A stretch of 64,000 bases of DNA from JBBREP01 sp036501845 (GTDB lineage Bacteria; Actinomycetota; Acidimicrobiia; IMCC26256; PALSA-610): positions 1-64,000 of the forward strand of contig DASXZO010000113.1 in assembly GCA_036501845.1 (NCBI GenBank). Reading direction: 5' to 3'. Of this stretch, positions 32,791-41,393 are shown in pieces. A model generated the notes under the pieces. That model had not been told where the DNA came from. It did no database searches and saw only the letters and a program-made list of their open reading frames with translations. Position numbers and translations under genes: made by a program. The number at the start of each line of letters is the position of its first letter. Position 1 is the first letter of the stretch.

Positions 32791-35064
32791 ATGGCGGAGC
32801 GTTCGATCGCGCTGCGTACGTGCCCGTTGTGCGAGGCGATGTGCGGGCTTGAACTGCACGTCAAGGATGGTCGCGTCGCGCTCATACGCCCCGACCGTGA
32901 CGACGTGTTCAGCAAGGGTCACATCTGCCCGAAGGGCACGACGCTGGGTCATCTCCACGAAGACCCCGACCGCTTGCGCGCGCCGATGGTGCGCGACGGC
33001 GACGCGTGGCGCGAAGTCAGCTGGGACGAGGCCTTCGCGCGTTGCGAGGAGCTCATCGGCGGCGTGATCGAGCGCCACGGTCGCGAAGCGATGACCACCT
33101 ACATCGGCAACCCGGTCGCGCACGCCTTTTCGTTGTCGCGCTATGTAGGGCTGTTCATCGCGCTCGCGCAATTACCGACGCTGTACTCGGCGGGCACCGT
33201 CGACCAGTGGCCGAAGAACGTGTCGAGCATGTTGATGTACGGCGGGATGTGGTGGATCCCGTCGCCCGACATTGCGCGCACGCAGTACTGGCTCGTGCTC
33301 GGAGGCAACCCGCAAGCGTCGCAGGGCAGCCTGTTGGCCTTCGCCGACGTGATGGGCGAGATCTCGCGCATCCAAGAGCGCGGCGGCAAGGTCGTGGTGG
33401 TCGACCCGCGCCGCACCGGCACCGCCGATGCGGCCGACGAGTGGCTGCCGATCGTGCCCGGCACCGACGCCGCGTTCCTCGCCGCGATCTGCAACGTGCT
33501 GTTCGCCGAATCACTGGTGTCATTGGGCGACGTCGCCGACATCGTCAATGGCGTCGACGCGGTGCGTGAGGCGGTGCGCGACTTCACTCCCGAGCGCGTC
33601 GCGGCCACCACACGCATTCCTGCCGACACGATCCGGCGCATCGCCCGTGAACTCGCAGCGGCGCCGGCGGCGGCCGTCTATGGCCGCATCGGCACGTGCA
33701 ACCAGGAGTTCGGCACGCTGTCGAGCTGGCTCGTCGACGTCGTGAACGTGCTCACCGGCAACTTCGACCGGCCCGGCGGCTTGATGTTCGGTAAGCCGAT
33801 CGCGTGGGGCGCGAACTCGCTGCCCGATCCCCAGTGGGCCGGCGGCGTCACGTTCGGCCGTTGGAAGTCACGGGTGCGCGGCGCGCCGGAAGTGCTCGGT
33901 CAGGTACCGGTGTCGTGTCTTGCCGAGGAGATCGCGACGCCGGGTGACGGGCAGATCAAGGGTCTTGTGACGATCGCCGGAAACCCAGTGATCTCGTCGC
34001 CGGGCGCGGGGCTGCTCGACGAGGCGTTGCCGTTCCTCGAGTGCATGATCAGCGTCGACAACTACCTGAACGAGACCACGCGGCATGCGCACGTGATCCT
34101 GCCCGGGCACTCTGCATTGGAGCAGCCACATTTCGACGATCTCATCCCGATGTGGTCGTCGCGCAGCGCCGGCAACTTCTCCCCCGCCGTGTTCCCGGCC
34201 GACGGGCGGCCCGGCGAGTGGGAGGTACTCGTCACCCTCGCCGGTCTGCTCGCGGGCATGAAGCTCGGCGACATCGACGTGCACGGCATCGACGACGGCT
34301 ACTTCATGGCGCTCGCCGAGATGCGCGGCGCCGACCCGGCCCATGTGATGTCGCACTACCGCGGTGACTCCGCCGATGGTCACGGCCCGATGCGCATGCT
34401 CGACCTGCAGATCCGCACCGGACCGTTCGGCGACCGTTACGGCGAGGTTCGCGACGGGCTCACGCTGCAACACTTCCGCGATTGTCCGCATGGCATCGAC
34501 ATGGGACCGATGGTGCCGCGGGTGCGCGAGATCCTGGCGACGCCGTCAGGCAAGATCGAGCTGGCGCCGGACTACATCGTGGGCGATCTGCCGCGCCTCG
34601 CCTCCCGGTTGGAGCGCGCGTCCGACGGTGTGGTGCTGATCTCACGCCGCCATCTGCGGTCGAACAACTCGTGGATGCACAACGTCAAGGTGCTCATGAA
34701 GGGCAAGGATCGCTGCACCTTGCTCGTGCATCCGCAGGACGCAGGGCGAGCCGGGCTGCACAACGGCGCGCTGGCGCGAGTCACGTCAGAGGCCGGGTGG
34801 CTCGACGTGCCCGTCGAGGTCAGCGACGAGATGATGCCGGGCGTCGTGTCGCTCCCGCACGGCTGGGGTCACGACAAGGAGGGCACCCGCTTGTCGGTGG
34901 CGCGAGAGCACGCGGGCGTCAACAACAACCTGCTCGCGCCGGGCCATCTCGTCGATCCGTTGTCGAACAACGCGGTCGTCAACGGCATCCCCGTCGAGAT
35001 CGCACCAGCCCAATCCGTCAGTCGGGAACCGGAAACGCGCAACCGATACTCGGCGACCGGCTGA
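32791..35064 (+). CDS. Molybdopterin oxidoreductase with [4Fe-4S] site
   Basis: 757 residues of the DMSO-reductase superfamily. C11, C14, C18 and C46 bind the [4Fe-4S] cluster near the N-terminus. The molybdopterin regions include YIGNPVAHAF, LVLGGNPQASQGS, VVVDPRRTGTADAADEWLPI and the C-terminal SLPHGWGHD with the dinucleotide-binding beta-barrel. At the Mo-proximal loop it reads SAGTVDQWPKN, with no Cys or selenocysteine, so it is not a standard formate dehydrogenase. No Tat signal: cytoplasmic. Redox substrate unknown. Genes downstream encode a propeller and a MoaD-like protein. Confidence 0.9.
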   Translation: MAERSIALRTCPLCEAMCGLELHVKDGRVALIRPDRDDVFSKGHICPKGTTLGHLHEDPDRLRAPMVRDGDAWREVSWDEAFARCEELIGGVIERHGREAMTTYIGNPVAHAFSLSRYVGLFIALAQLPTLYSAGTVDQWPKNVSSMLMYGGMWWIPSPDIARTQYWLVLGGNPQASQGSLLAFADVMGEISRIQERGGKVVVVDPRRTGTADAADEWLPIVPGTDAAFLAAICNVLFAESLVSLGDVADIVNGVDAVREAVRDFTPERVAATTRIPADTIRRIARELAAAPAAAVYGRIGTCNQEFGTLSSWLVDVVNVLTGNFDRPGGLMFGKPIAWGANSLPDPQWAGGVTFGRWKSRVRGAPEVLGQVPVSCLAEEIATPGDGQIKGLVTIAGNPVISSPGAGLLDEALPFLECMISVDNYLNETTRHAHVILPGHSALEQPHFDDLIPMWSSRSAGNFSPAVFPADGRPGEWEVLVTLAGLLAGMKLGDIDVHGIDDGYFMALAEMRGADPAHVMSHYRGDSADGHGPMRMLDLQIRTGPFGDRYGEVRDGLTLQHFRDCPHGIDMGPMVPRVREILATPSGKIELAPDYIVGDLPRLASRLERASDGVVLISRRHLRSNNSWMHNVKVLMKGKDRCTLLVHPQDAGRAGLHNGALARVTSEAGWLDVPVEVSDEMMPGVVSLPHGWGHDKEGTRLSVAREHAGVNNNLLAPGHLVDPLSNNAVVNGIPVEIAPAQSVSREPETRNRYSATG

Positions 35065-35140
35065 GCTTCGCATCGAGCGTCGCGAGCGGCTGGTAGTCGA
35101 CGGGGCGCGACGATCGTTGCACTCTCGTCCCCGCGCCCCG

Positions 35141-35146
35141 TACGGT
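35141..35146 (+). promoter_or_regulatory. -10 element (TACGGT) of leaderless propeller gene
   Basis: TACGGT is 7 nt upstream of the ATG at 35154, and no ribosome-binding site lies between. Confidence 0.45.
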
Positions 35147-35153
35147 CGGCGCG

Positions 35154-36305
35154 ATGAGTTCTAGCGCGCCGATCCGTCGAACTGGTGTGTTGCTCATCGG
35201 GACCCGCAAGGGCGTCTTCCTGCTGTCACCCGACGCGAGCCGCTCCACCTGGACGTTGTCCGATCCCATGTTCCTCGGCCATGTCGCACAGCACGTGGTG
35301 CTCGATCCTCGGAACGGCACGCGACTGATGCTGGCCGACCGCACCGGCCATCTCGGTCCGACGGTCTTCTACTCCGACGACCTGGGCGCGTCGTGGCGCG
35401 AGGCGAAGCAGCCGCCGGCGTTCCGCGGTGGCGAACGGCTGGCCCGCAGCGTGCAGGCGGTGTTCTGGCTGTCGCCCGGACATCCGGACGAGCCAGATGT
35501 CTGGTACGCGGGCGGGTCACCGCAAGGGCTGTTCGTCACGCGCGACGGCGGTGACACGTGGGATGCGGTCGACGGTTGGAACGACCATCCGATGTGGGAG
35601 ACGTGGGCGGAGTGGCCAGAACAGAACACTCCCGACGGGTCGATGCTGCACTCCGTCAACATCGACCCGCGCGACGCGCGCCACCTCTACATCGGCTTGT
35701 CGTCGGGCGGTGTGTTCGAATCGATCGACGGCGGCAACGACTGGCGGCCGCTGAACGCAGGCGTCGAGCTGGCGTTCAAACCCGAAGGCGTCGCCGAGCC
35801 GGAGTTCGGTCACGACCCGCACTGCGTGCGCGTGCATCCGGCCGCGCCGGACCGCCTGTACCAGCAGAACCACTGCGGCATCTACCGGCTCGATCGTCCC
35901 GGCGAGCGCTGGGCTCGCATCGGCGACAACATGCCGCGCGAAGTCGGTGACATCGGCTTTCCGATCGAGCTCCATCCGCGCGATCCCGACGTCGCCTGGG
36001 TGTTCCCGATGGACGGCACCGACGTGTGGCCGCGCACGAGCCCGGACGGCCGGCCCGCGGTGTATCGCACGCGCGATGCAGGCGCGTCGTGGGTCCGTGT
36101 CGACAACGGGTTGCCCGAGCGGGCGTGGTTCACGGTGAAGCGTCAGGCGATGACCACCGACTCGGACCCCTCCGCGATCGGCGTGTACTTCGGCACCACG
36201 TGTGGCGAGATATGGGCAAGCGTCGACGAAGGCGAGTCGTGGTCGTTGATCGCCGAGCACCTGCCCGAGATCTACTCCGTCGAACACGGCTACCCCGCCG
36301 CGTGA
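35154..36305 (+). CDS. BNR/Asp-box beta-propeller protein (sialidase/sortilin-like)
   Basis: 383 residues. Asp-box repeats occur several times (VFYSDDLGASWREA, LFVTRDGGDTWDAV, VFESIDGGNDWRPL, VYRTRDAGASWVRV, IWASVDEGESWSLI), giving a six- or seven-bladed propeller. Such proteins are labelled exo-alpha-sialidase or WD40/YVTN/BNR-like, but there is no signal peptide or arginine triad that I can point to, so sialidase activity is not supported. It is followed 21 bp later by a MoaD/ThiS-like gene. Confidence 0.82.
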   Translation: MSSSAPIRRTGVLLIGTRKGVFLLSPDASRSTWTLSDPMFLGHVAQHVVLDPRNGTRLMLADRTGHLGPTVFYSDDLGASWREAKQPPAFRGGERLARSVQAVFWLSPGHPDEPDVWYAGGSPQGLFVTRDGGDTWDAVDGWNDHPMWETWAEWPEQNTPDGSMLHSVNIDPRDARHLYIGLSSGGVFESIDGGNDWRPLNAGVELAFKPEGVAEPEFGHDPHCVRVHPAAPDRLYQQNHCGIYRLDRPGERWARIGDNMPREVGDIGFPIELHPRDPDVAWVFPMDGTDVWPRTSPDGRPAVYRTRDAGASWVRVDNGLPERAWFTVKRQAMTTDSDPSAIGVYFGTTCGEIWASVDEGESWSLIAEHLPEIYSVEHGYPAA

Positions 36306-36326
36306 CCGCGACCACGTGACAAAGGC

Positions 36327-36587
36327 ATGAAGGTCTCGATCCCGGGGCCGTTGCGGTCGTACACGAACCAGGCCGCGTGGGTGGAGGCCGACGGCGCGAC
36401 GGTCGACGAGGTGCTGCACGACCTCGACCGTCAGTTCCGCGGCCTGCGCTTTCGCGTCGTCGACGAGCAGGGACGGCTCCGCAAGCACATGAAGGTGTTC
36501 CTCGGCGACGAGTCGGTGCGCGACCTCGACCTTCCGGTGGCGGGATTCGCCGAGCTCACCCTGATGCAGGCCTTGTCTGGCGGGTGA
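36327..36587 (+). CDS. MoaD/ThiS-family ubiquitin-like protein
   Basis: 86 residues ending in the diagnostic Gly-Gly (QALSGG). Beta-grasp pattern: KVSIPGPLRSYTN, the helix ATVDEVLHDLDRQFRGLRFRV, KVFLGDESVRDLD, then ELTLMQALSGG. Such proteins carry sulfur as a C-terminal thiocarboxylate in molybdopterin, thiamin or cysteine biosynthesis. Its partner here is the propeller gene rather than moaE or thiG; a role linked to the nearby molybdoenzyme is possible but unproven. Confidence 0.88.
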   Translation: MKVSIPGPLRSYTNQAAWVEADGATVDEVLHDLDRQFRGLRFRVVDEQGRLRKHMKVFLGDESVRDLDLPVAGFAELTLMQALSGG

Positions 36588-36622
36588 ACGCTCGTGATCG
36601 CAACTCGGCGTTGCGTCGTCGT

Positions 36623-38425
36623 TCAGGTCTTGCTTCTGAACTCCAGGCCTTCGAAGTCGCCTGAGTTGCGCCACTTGTCGATGTAGTCGAAGTAGGCGAC
36701 CGGGCCGAGCGGGTAGCCCGACATCGCGAAGCGCGAGCCTGAGTTCAGTGGCTGGCCCTCGTTGTTGTAGTAGCCCGGCGTGCACTCGGGGCTGCCCATG
36801 AACGACATCGGGCTGCTCTCGAGCAAGTCGAGCCAGGCCTGCTCGGCGTCGGCCGTCACTTCCACTTCTTCGGCACCGACGTCGAGCGTGTGCTTGACCA
36901 CGGCCGCGATCGTGCGGCCGGCGTCGGCGAGATTCGACGTGACGTTGGAGATGAGGTTGGCGCCCTGCGCGAAGCCGACGATGAACAGGTTCGGGAAGCC
37001 GTGCACGTGGATGCCGTGCTTCGAGCGCATGCCGTCTTCCCATGCCTTCGACAGCCGGTGGCCGTCGCGCCCGATGGTGTCGTAACCCGAGCGGCGGTCG
37101 TAGCTCGTGCCCACCTCGAATCCCGACGCGAAGATCAGGCAGTCGAGCTCGTAGTGCGTGTCGCCCACCCACACGCCGGTCTCGTCGATGCGCGTCACGC
37201 CCTTGCCATCGGTGTCGACGAGATGGCAGCTCGGCCGGTTGTAGGCCTGCAGGTATTCGTCGTGAAAACACGGGCGCTTGCAGAGCTGGCGGTACCAGGC
37301 CTTGAGGTTGTCCGCGGTCTCGCGTTCCTCGACGACCGCGTCGCAACGAGCGCGGATCTCCTCCATCTTCTCGTCGTCGCTCTCGAGGAAGGCCTGAGCC
37401 GCGAGGTCCACCGTGAGCTCGGCGCCGTCGGACACCAGCTGCACGATGCGATCGCGGATGCGCTGCGAGATGTCGGTCCAGCCGTCCATCACGAGGTCGA
37501 CATCGGTGAAGCCACCGGTCTGCAAGGTGGCGAAATTCAACAGCCACTGCTGCTGCCAGCCCGGCTCCAAGCTCGCGAACCATTCCGGATCGATCGGATG
37601 ATTGCCGCGCACGTCGACGGACGACGGCGTGCGCTGGAACACGAAGAGCTCGTGTGCGTCGCGCGCGAGCGGCGGGATGCACTGCACCGCCGTCGCGCCG
37701 GTGCCGATGATTCCCACTCGCTTGTCGGCGAGCTTCGTCATCGGCTCGCCGGTCCAGGCACCGCCGGTGTAGTCGTAGTCCCAGCGGCTCGTGTGGAACA
37801 CGTGGCCGTCGAAGCTCTCGATGCCGGGGATACCGGGCAGCTTCGGACGGTTGAGCGGGCCGGTGCCCATGGCGATGAACTGCGCGCGGAACGCGTCGCC
37901 GCGGTCGGTGTGCACGATCCAGCGCGCGCTGTCGGCGTCCCACTCGAGCTCGGTGACCGACGCGGAGAACAACGCCTTGTCGTAGAGCCCGAACGTGGTG
38001 CCGATGCGCCGGCAGTGCTCGAAGATCTCGGGCGCGAGCACATACTTCGACGACGGCATGTGCCCGGTCTCTTCGAGCAACGGGAGGTACACCATTGCCG
38101 CGGTGTCGCACATCGCACCCGGGTACCGGTTCCAGTACCACGCGCCCCCGAAGTCGCCGCCGGCTTCCACGATGCGCACGTCGTCGATGCCGGCTTGCTT
38201 CAGCCTCGCACCCACGCACAGGCCCGAGAAGCCGCCCCCGATGAGCGCGACGGTCACCTCGTCGTACAGCGGCTCGCGCTCGACCGGCTCCACGTAGGGA
38301 TCGTCGAGCATGAACGCGAACTTGCCCGTCGGCTCCAGGTACTGGTCGTTGCCGTCGGGCCGCAGCCGCTTGTCGCGCTCGGCCAGATACTTCGCTCGCA
38401 GCGCGTCATGATCGATCGTGGTCAT
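36623..38425 (-). CDS. Baeyer-Villiger-type flavin monooxygenase
   Basis: 600 residues from ATG 38425. FAD motif GGGFSGL, the BVMO fingerprint FDGHVFHTSRW, the NADPH motif GTGATAVQ, and the conserved tail ECTPGYYNNEGQ are all present, fitting cyclohexanone/phenylacetone monooxygenase-like enzymes with an N-terminal extension (about 60 residues) before the FAD domain. It inserts oxygen into a ketone. An alpha/beta-hydrolase and a desaturase lie upstream on the same strand. Convergent with the MoaD-like gene. Confidence 0.92.
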   Translation of the reverse strand: MTTIDHDALRAKYLAERDKRLRPDGNDQYLEPTGKFAFMLDDPYVEPVEREPLYDEVTVALIGGGFSGLCVGARLKQAGIDDVRIVEAGGDFGGAWYWNRYPGAMCDTAAMVYLPLLEETGHMPSSKYVLAPEIFEHCRRIGTTFGLYDKALFSASVTELEWDADSARWIVHTDRGDAFRAQFIAMGTGPLNRPKLPGIPGIESFDGHVFHTSRWDYDYTGGAWTGEPMTKLADKRVGIIGTGATAVQCIPPLARDAHELFVFQRTPSSVDVRGNHPIDPEWFASLEPGWQQQWLLNFATLQTGGFTDVDLVMDGWTDISQRIRDRIVQLVSDGAELTVDLAAQAFLESDDEKMEEIRARCDAVVEERETADNLKAWYRQLCKRPCFHDEYLQAYNRPSCHLVDTDGKGVTRIDETGVWVGDTHYELDCLIFASGFEVGTSYDRRSGYDTIGRDGHRLSKAWEDGMRSKHGIHVHGFPNLFIVGFAQGANLISNVTSNLADAGRTIAAVVKHTLDVGAEEVEVTADAEQAWLDLLESSPMSFMGSPECTPGYYNNEGQPLNSGSRFAMSGYPLGPVAYFDYIDKWRNSGDFEGLEFRSKT

Positions 38426-38533
38426 CGGCCCATCCCGCATCAGCTCGGACCTACTGGTCGCCGCACGATAGCGAGCACGGCGCACGTGGGCACTGAGCCG
38501 CGACCGGGCGTCAGCGCCGGCCGCTCGGCGGCG

Positions 38534-39451
38534 TCACACGCCCGGCGAAGTGGCGTGCTCCAGCAGCCGTTGCTGCCAATGTGCGGGGCCGAACTCGGCG
38601 GGCGTGGTGGAACGCATGAAATCGCTGAGCACATCGACGAAGCGCTGCGGTTGTTCGGCATGCGGGTAGTGCCCGGCGCCGGCGAACACCTCGAGGCGGC
38701 TGTGCGGCAGCGCGTCGTGGGTGGCGTAGGCCTGTGCCACCGGAATGATCTTGTCGTGGTCGCCCCACACGATGAGCGTCGGCAACATCGCGGCGAGGTA
38801 CAGACGATCTTGCGCGCTCACGAGCTGACCGGCCGGATCGACCACCGATCGCAGCGTGTGCAGGAAGGCCGTGCGCGTGTCGCCGTCGGCCAGCGATCCG
38901 TAGCTGTCCCATACCTCCACCACGTTCGGGCTCGGCCGCAGGCCCACATGGCGGAGCCCACCGACGAACGACGCGACCGTGTCGTGGATCCAGGTGGTGC
39001 ACACGAGCGGCAGCACATACTCGGCGCCCGGCACCGCAAGCGCGCGCAGCACGGGGTGCACCTCGGCGCCGAGGCCGCCGCTCGACACCAGCACCAGGCG
39101 CTCGCAACGCTCCGGGAACTGGTACGCAAACTGCAACGCCACACCGCCGCCGAGTGATTGGCCGGCCACCGTCACGCGTTCGTGGCCGAGCGTCACGAGC
39201 AGGTCGCGCAAGGCGTTGGCGAACGCGCCGAGCGAGTAGTCGCCGCGCGGTTTGTCCGACCCGCCGTGACCCAGCAGGTCGGGCACCACCACCGTGAAGT
39301 GCTCGGCGAGGCCGTCGAGCACAGGCAGCCAAGTTGCCGAGCTGCCCGCCATGCCGTGCACGAGGAGCAGCACCGGACCCGAGCCGCCAGTCCGGAAACC
39401 GATGTCGTGACCGTGGATCACGCGGTGCTGGAGCTCGAACCGTTCCGACAT
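38534..39451 (-). CDS. Alpha/beta-hydrolase
   Basis: 305 residues. Oxyanion loop HGMAGSSATW, DLLGHGGSDKP, the nucleophile elbow VAGQSLGGG with Ser, the acid in VWGDHDKIIP, and the catalytic His in GAGHYPHAEQP are all intact. An esterase, lactonase or C-C hydrolase; the BVMO 108 bp downstream suggests it could hydrolyse the ester or lactone product, as an inference. It begins 7 bp after the desaturase stop on the same strand. Confidence 0.92.
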   Translation of the reverse strand: MSERFELQHRVIHGHDIGFRTGGSGPVLLLVHGMAGSSATWLPVLDGLAEHFTVVVPDLLGHGGSDKPRGDYSLGAFANALRDLLVTLGHERVTVAGQSLGGGVALQFAYQFPERCERLVLVSSGGLGAEVHPVLRALAVPGAEYVLPLVCTTWIHDTVASFVGGLRHVGLRPSPNVVEVWDSYGSLADGDTRTAFLHTLRSVVDPAGQLVSAQDRLYLAAMLPTLIVWGDHDKIIPVAQAYATHDALPHSRLEVFAGAGHYPHAEQPQRFVDVLSDFMRSTTPAEFGPAHWQQRLLEHATSPGV

Positions 39452-39458
39452 GGTCACC

Positions 39459-40394
39459 TCAACCTGGTGTCGCCGCTTCCAAACGTTCCTTGACCCGGCC
39501 GGCGGCCCGACCGAGTCTGGCGATGTACGCCAGGGTGCGGTCGCGAGCGGCCTCGGCATCGGCGTCGAGCCCTTCGATGCTTTCCAGTTTCCAGTGCTGG
39601 AGCACCACCGGAGCGACGACCTGATCGTGATGGATCGCGAAGTCGTACACGCGGGCGGCGGCCATGACGCGCGCGTGCGCGGCAAAGTCGGTGATGCCGA
39701 TACCGGGCATCGCGAAGTTGCACACGGTGCGTTCGATCGCCATCACCATCGCCGACGGCGCCACGTCGATCGCCGCCGTAGCAAGGTCGCGGTAGAAGAG
39801 GTAGTGGAGGTTCTCGTCCGCCGCCACCCGGTTCATCACCTCGACGCCGGTGCGATCGTCGATCAGCTTGCCCGTGTTGCGATGCGAGATCCTCGTGGCG
39901 AGCTCTTGCAACGACGTGTAGACGACCGCGTCGGGAAGGGTCGCGCATTGCGGCGCGACACCAGTCGACACCTGCTGCATGCGGCCACGCTCGAGCGCGA
40001 CGGGGTCGAGCGCACGCGTCACAGTGAGGTAGTCGCGCATCACGATCGCGTGCCGGCCCTCTTCGGCGGTCCAGCGCCGGGTCCACTCGCCCCAAGGGCC
40101 GTCGGTGGTCAGTGCCGCCAACTCGAACATGTAGTACGGCAGGTTGTCTTCGGTGAGGAGATTCACGTACAGGGAGATGCGCGCCGGCTCGCTCATCGGC
40201 GAGTCGTCCGCCTGCCACTCGCCGGAGATCGCGCCACTGGCCCGATCCCACGGCACGTACTCGTGCGGGAACCACTCGCGAGCGGTGTCGAGGTGGCGGT
40301 GCAGCAGTTGTTCGATCGTGCCGTCGAGGTCGTCGATCAACGACGACGTCGTCACACGAGCAGGCGCTCGCACCGTTCCGAGATCAGCTGACAT
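39459..40394 (-). CDS. Acyl-ACP desaturase, ferritin-like di-iron (DesA type)
   Basis: 311 residues. Di-iron ligands: LLTEDNLPYY supplies the first Glu, WTAEEGRHAIVMRDY the ExxH pair, and ADENLHYLFYRDL the DExxH pair. N-terminal EWFPHEYVPWDRA is typical of stearoyl-ACP desaturase-like proteins (DesA1/DesA2 in mycobacteria). It would introduce a double bond into a protein-bound acyl chain. AAGGAG lies 8 nt before the ATG at 40394. First gene of a three-gene minus-strand group. Confidence 0.92.
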   Translation of the reverse strand: MSADLGTVRAPARVTTSSLIDDLDGTIEQLLHRHLDTAREWFPHEYVPWDRASGAISGEWQADDSPMSEPARISLYVNLLTEDNLPYYMFELAALTTDGPWGEWTRRWTAEEGRHAIVMRDYLTVTRALDPVALERGRMQQVSTGVAPQCATLPDAVVYTSLQELATRISHRNTGKLIDDRTGVEVMNRVAADENLHYLFYRDLATAAIDVAPSAMVMAIERTVCNFAMPGIGITDFAAHARVMAAARVYDFAIHHDQVVAPVVLQHWKLESIEGLDADAEAARDRTLAYIARLGRAAGRVKERLEAATPG

Positions 40395-40447
40395 ACGCCG
40401 TGCTCCTTACCCTTTGCATCCCGATGCTGCACAGGCCTGAAGCAGCG

Positions 40448-41299
40448 ATGAAACCGGGGCCACGATACGCCGTTTCCGGCACTCGATCGGAAGCGGCGGT
40501 ACGGCCCCGACCCAGGGCGGCTCGTCGACCTCGCAGCTCGTTCGTGTGGTGTGATGCTGCCGTGTGGCACCGCAAGGGCCTGCCTGAGGGTTGGTTGCAA
40601 ATCGTCGAGCAGAACGTCGCGATCTGGCGCCTGCTCGACGACGACGAGCGCGGGCTGCTCGAAGGCACGAGCGAATGGCTGCTACGGCACAAGCATTGGG
40701 AGGCCGCGCACGGGTTCGAGCTGCACGATGACGTCGTCGTCACCATCGCCGCGCTCGCGGCATATGTCGGTCTCGGCCTCACCCTTGACGAGTATCGCGA
40801 GGTGAGTGCGATTGTCGTGTATCCGTCATCGATGCTGTCGCGCGGCGTCTACGCCGGCCCCGCGGCGGGAACGGTCACCGACGGCGCCAGTCCGATTCTC
40901 GGCGAAGCGCACGACGCCCGCGGTCCGGTGCTGCTCGCGTGGGATCAGGCACGCGAGGCGGCCCGTCGTCCCGGAAGCGGCAACAACGTCGTGTTCCACG
41001 AGTTCGCGCACAAGATCGACATGCTCGACGGCGCCGTGAACGGCACACCGCCGCTCGCGCATCGCCGCGACGTCGAGCGGTGGACGGCGGTGTGCACCGA
41101 GGCCTACGAAGCGTTGCGGGCGGGAGTGGACCGACCGCCCCTCCAGCCGTACGGCGCGACCAATCCCGCCGAGTTCTTCGCGGTGGCCACCGAAGCGTTC
41201 TTCGACGTCCCGATGGAACTGGAGCGGCACGAGCCCAAGCTCTACGAGATCATGCGCGACTTCTATCGCCAGGACCCGGCGGCTCGCGCTCGCCAGTAG
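40448..41299 (+). CDS. Zinc metallopeptidase M90, MtfA-like
   Basis: About 283 residues from ATG 40448; GTG 40400, ATG 40424 or GTG 40562 are other in-frame starts. The domain starts at LPEGWLQIVEQNVAIWRLLD. Zinc site HEFAHKID, with NPAEFFAVATEAFFD supplying the third ligand, and VVYPSS in front, all typical of Mlc titration factor A. MtfA is a cytosolic aminopeptidase that inactivates the Mlc repressor in E. coli; the role in actinomycetes is unknown. Divergent from the desaturase; because the longest start would leave only 5 bp, a downstream start is favoured. Confidence 0.85.
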   Translation: MKPGPRYAVSGTRSEAAVRPRPRAARRPRSSFVWCDAAVWHRKGLPEGWLQIVEQNVAIWRLLDDDERGLLEGTSEWLLRHKHWEAAHGFELHDDVVVTIAALAAYVGLGLTLDEYREVSAIVVYPSSMLSRGVYAGPAAGTVTDGASPILGEAHDARGPVLLAWDQAREAARRPGSGNNVVFHEFAHKIDMLDGAVNGTPPLAHRRDVERWTAVCTEAYEALRAGVDRPPLQPYGATNPAEFFAVATEAFFDVPMELERHEPKLYEIMRDFYRQDPAARARQ

Positions 41300-41380
41300 C
41301 CGCCGGCCGCGAGGTGTGCGGTTCGCGACAGTTCTTCAGGATCCCGTCGTCACTGGCACTGTTCACCTATTCCTCGCCAT

Positions 41381-41386
41381 TAGCGT
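41381..41386 (+). promoter_or_regulatory. -10 element (TAGCGT) of leaderless M48 gene
   Basis: CATTAGCGTT places TAGCGT 7 nt before GTG 41394 and decides that start. The same CCATTAGCGTTG string recurs at 45928-45939 before a secreted-protein gene. Confidence 0.5.
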
Positions 41387-41393
41387 TGAGGGC

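Noticed and set aside
35154..36305. Exo-alpha-sialidase function
   Set aside because: Asp-boxes are present, but no signal peptide, FRIP motif or arginine triad could be identified, so only a propeller fold is claimed.
35517..38219. 900-codon minus-strand frame across 35.5-38.2 kb
   Set aside because: It spans the propeller, the MoaD-like gene and part of the BVMO in the wrong frame; its segments repeat BVMO residues in shifted Arg-rich form.
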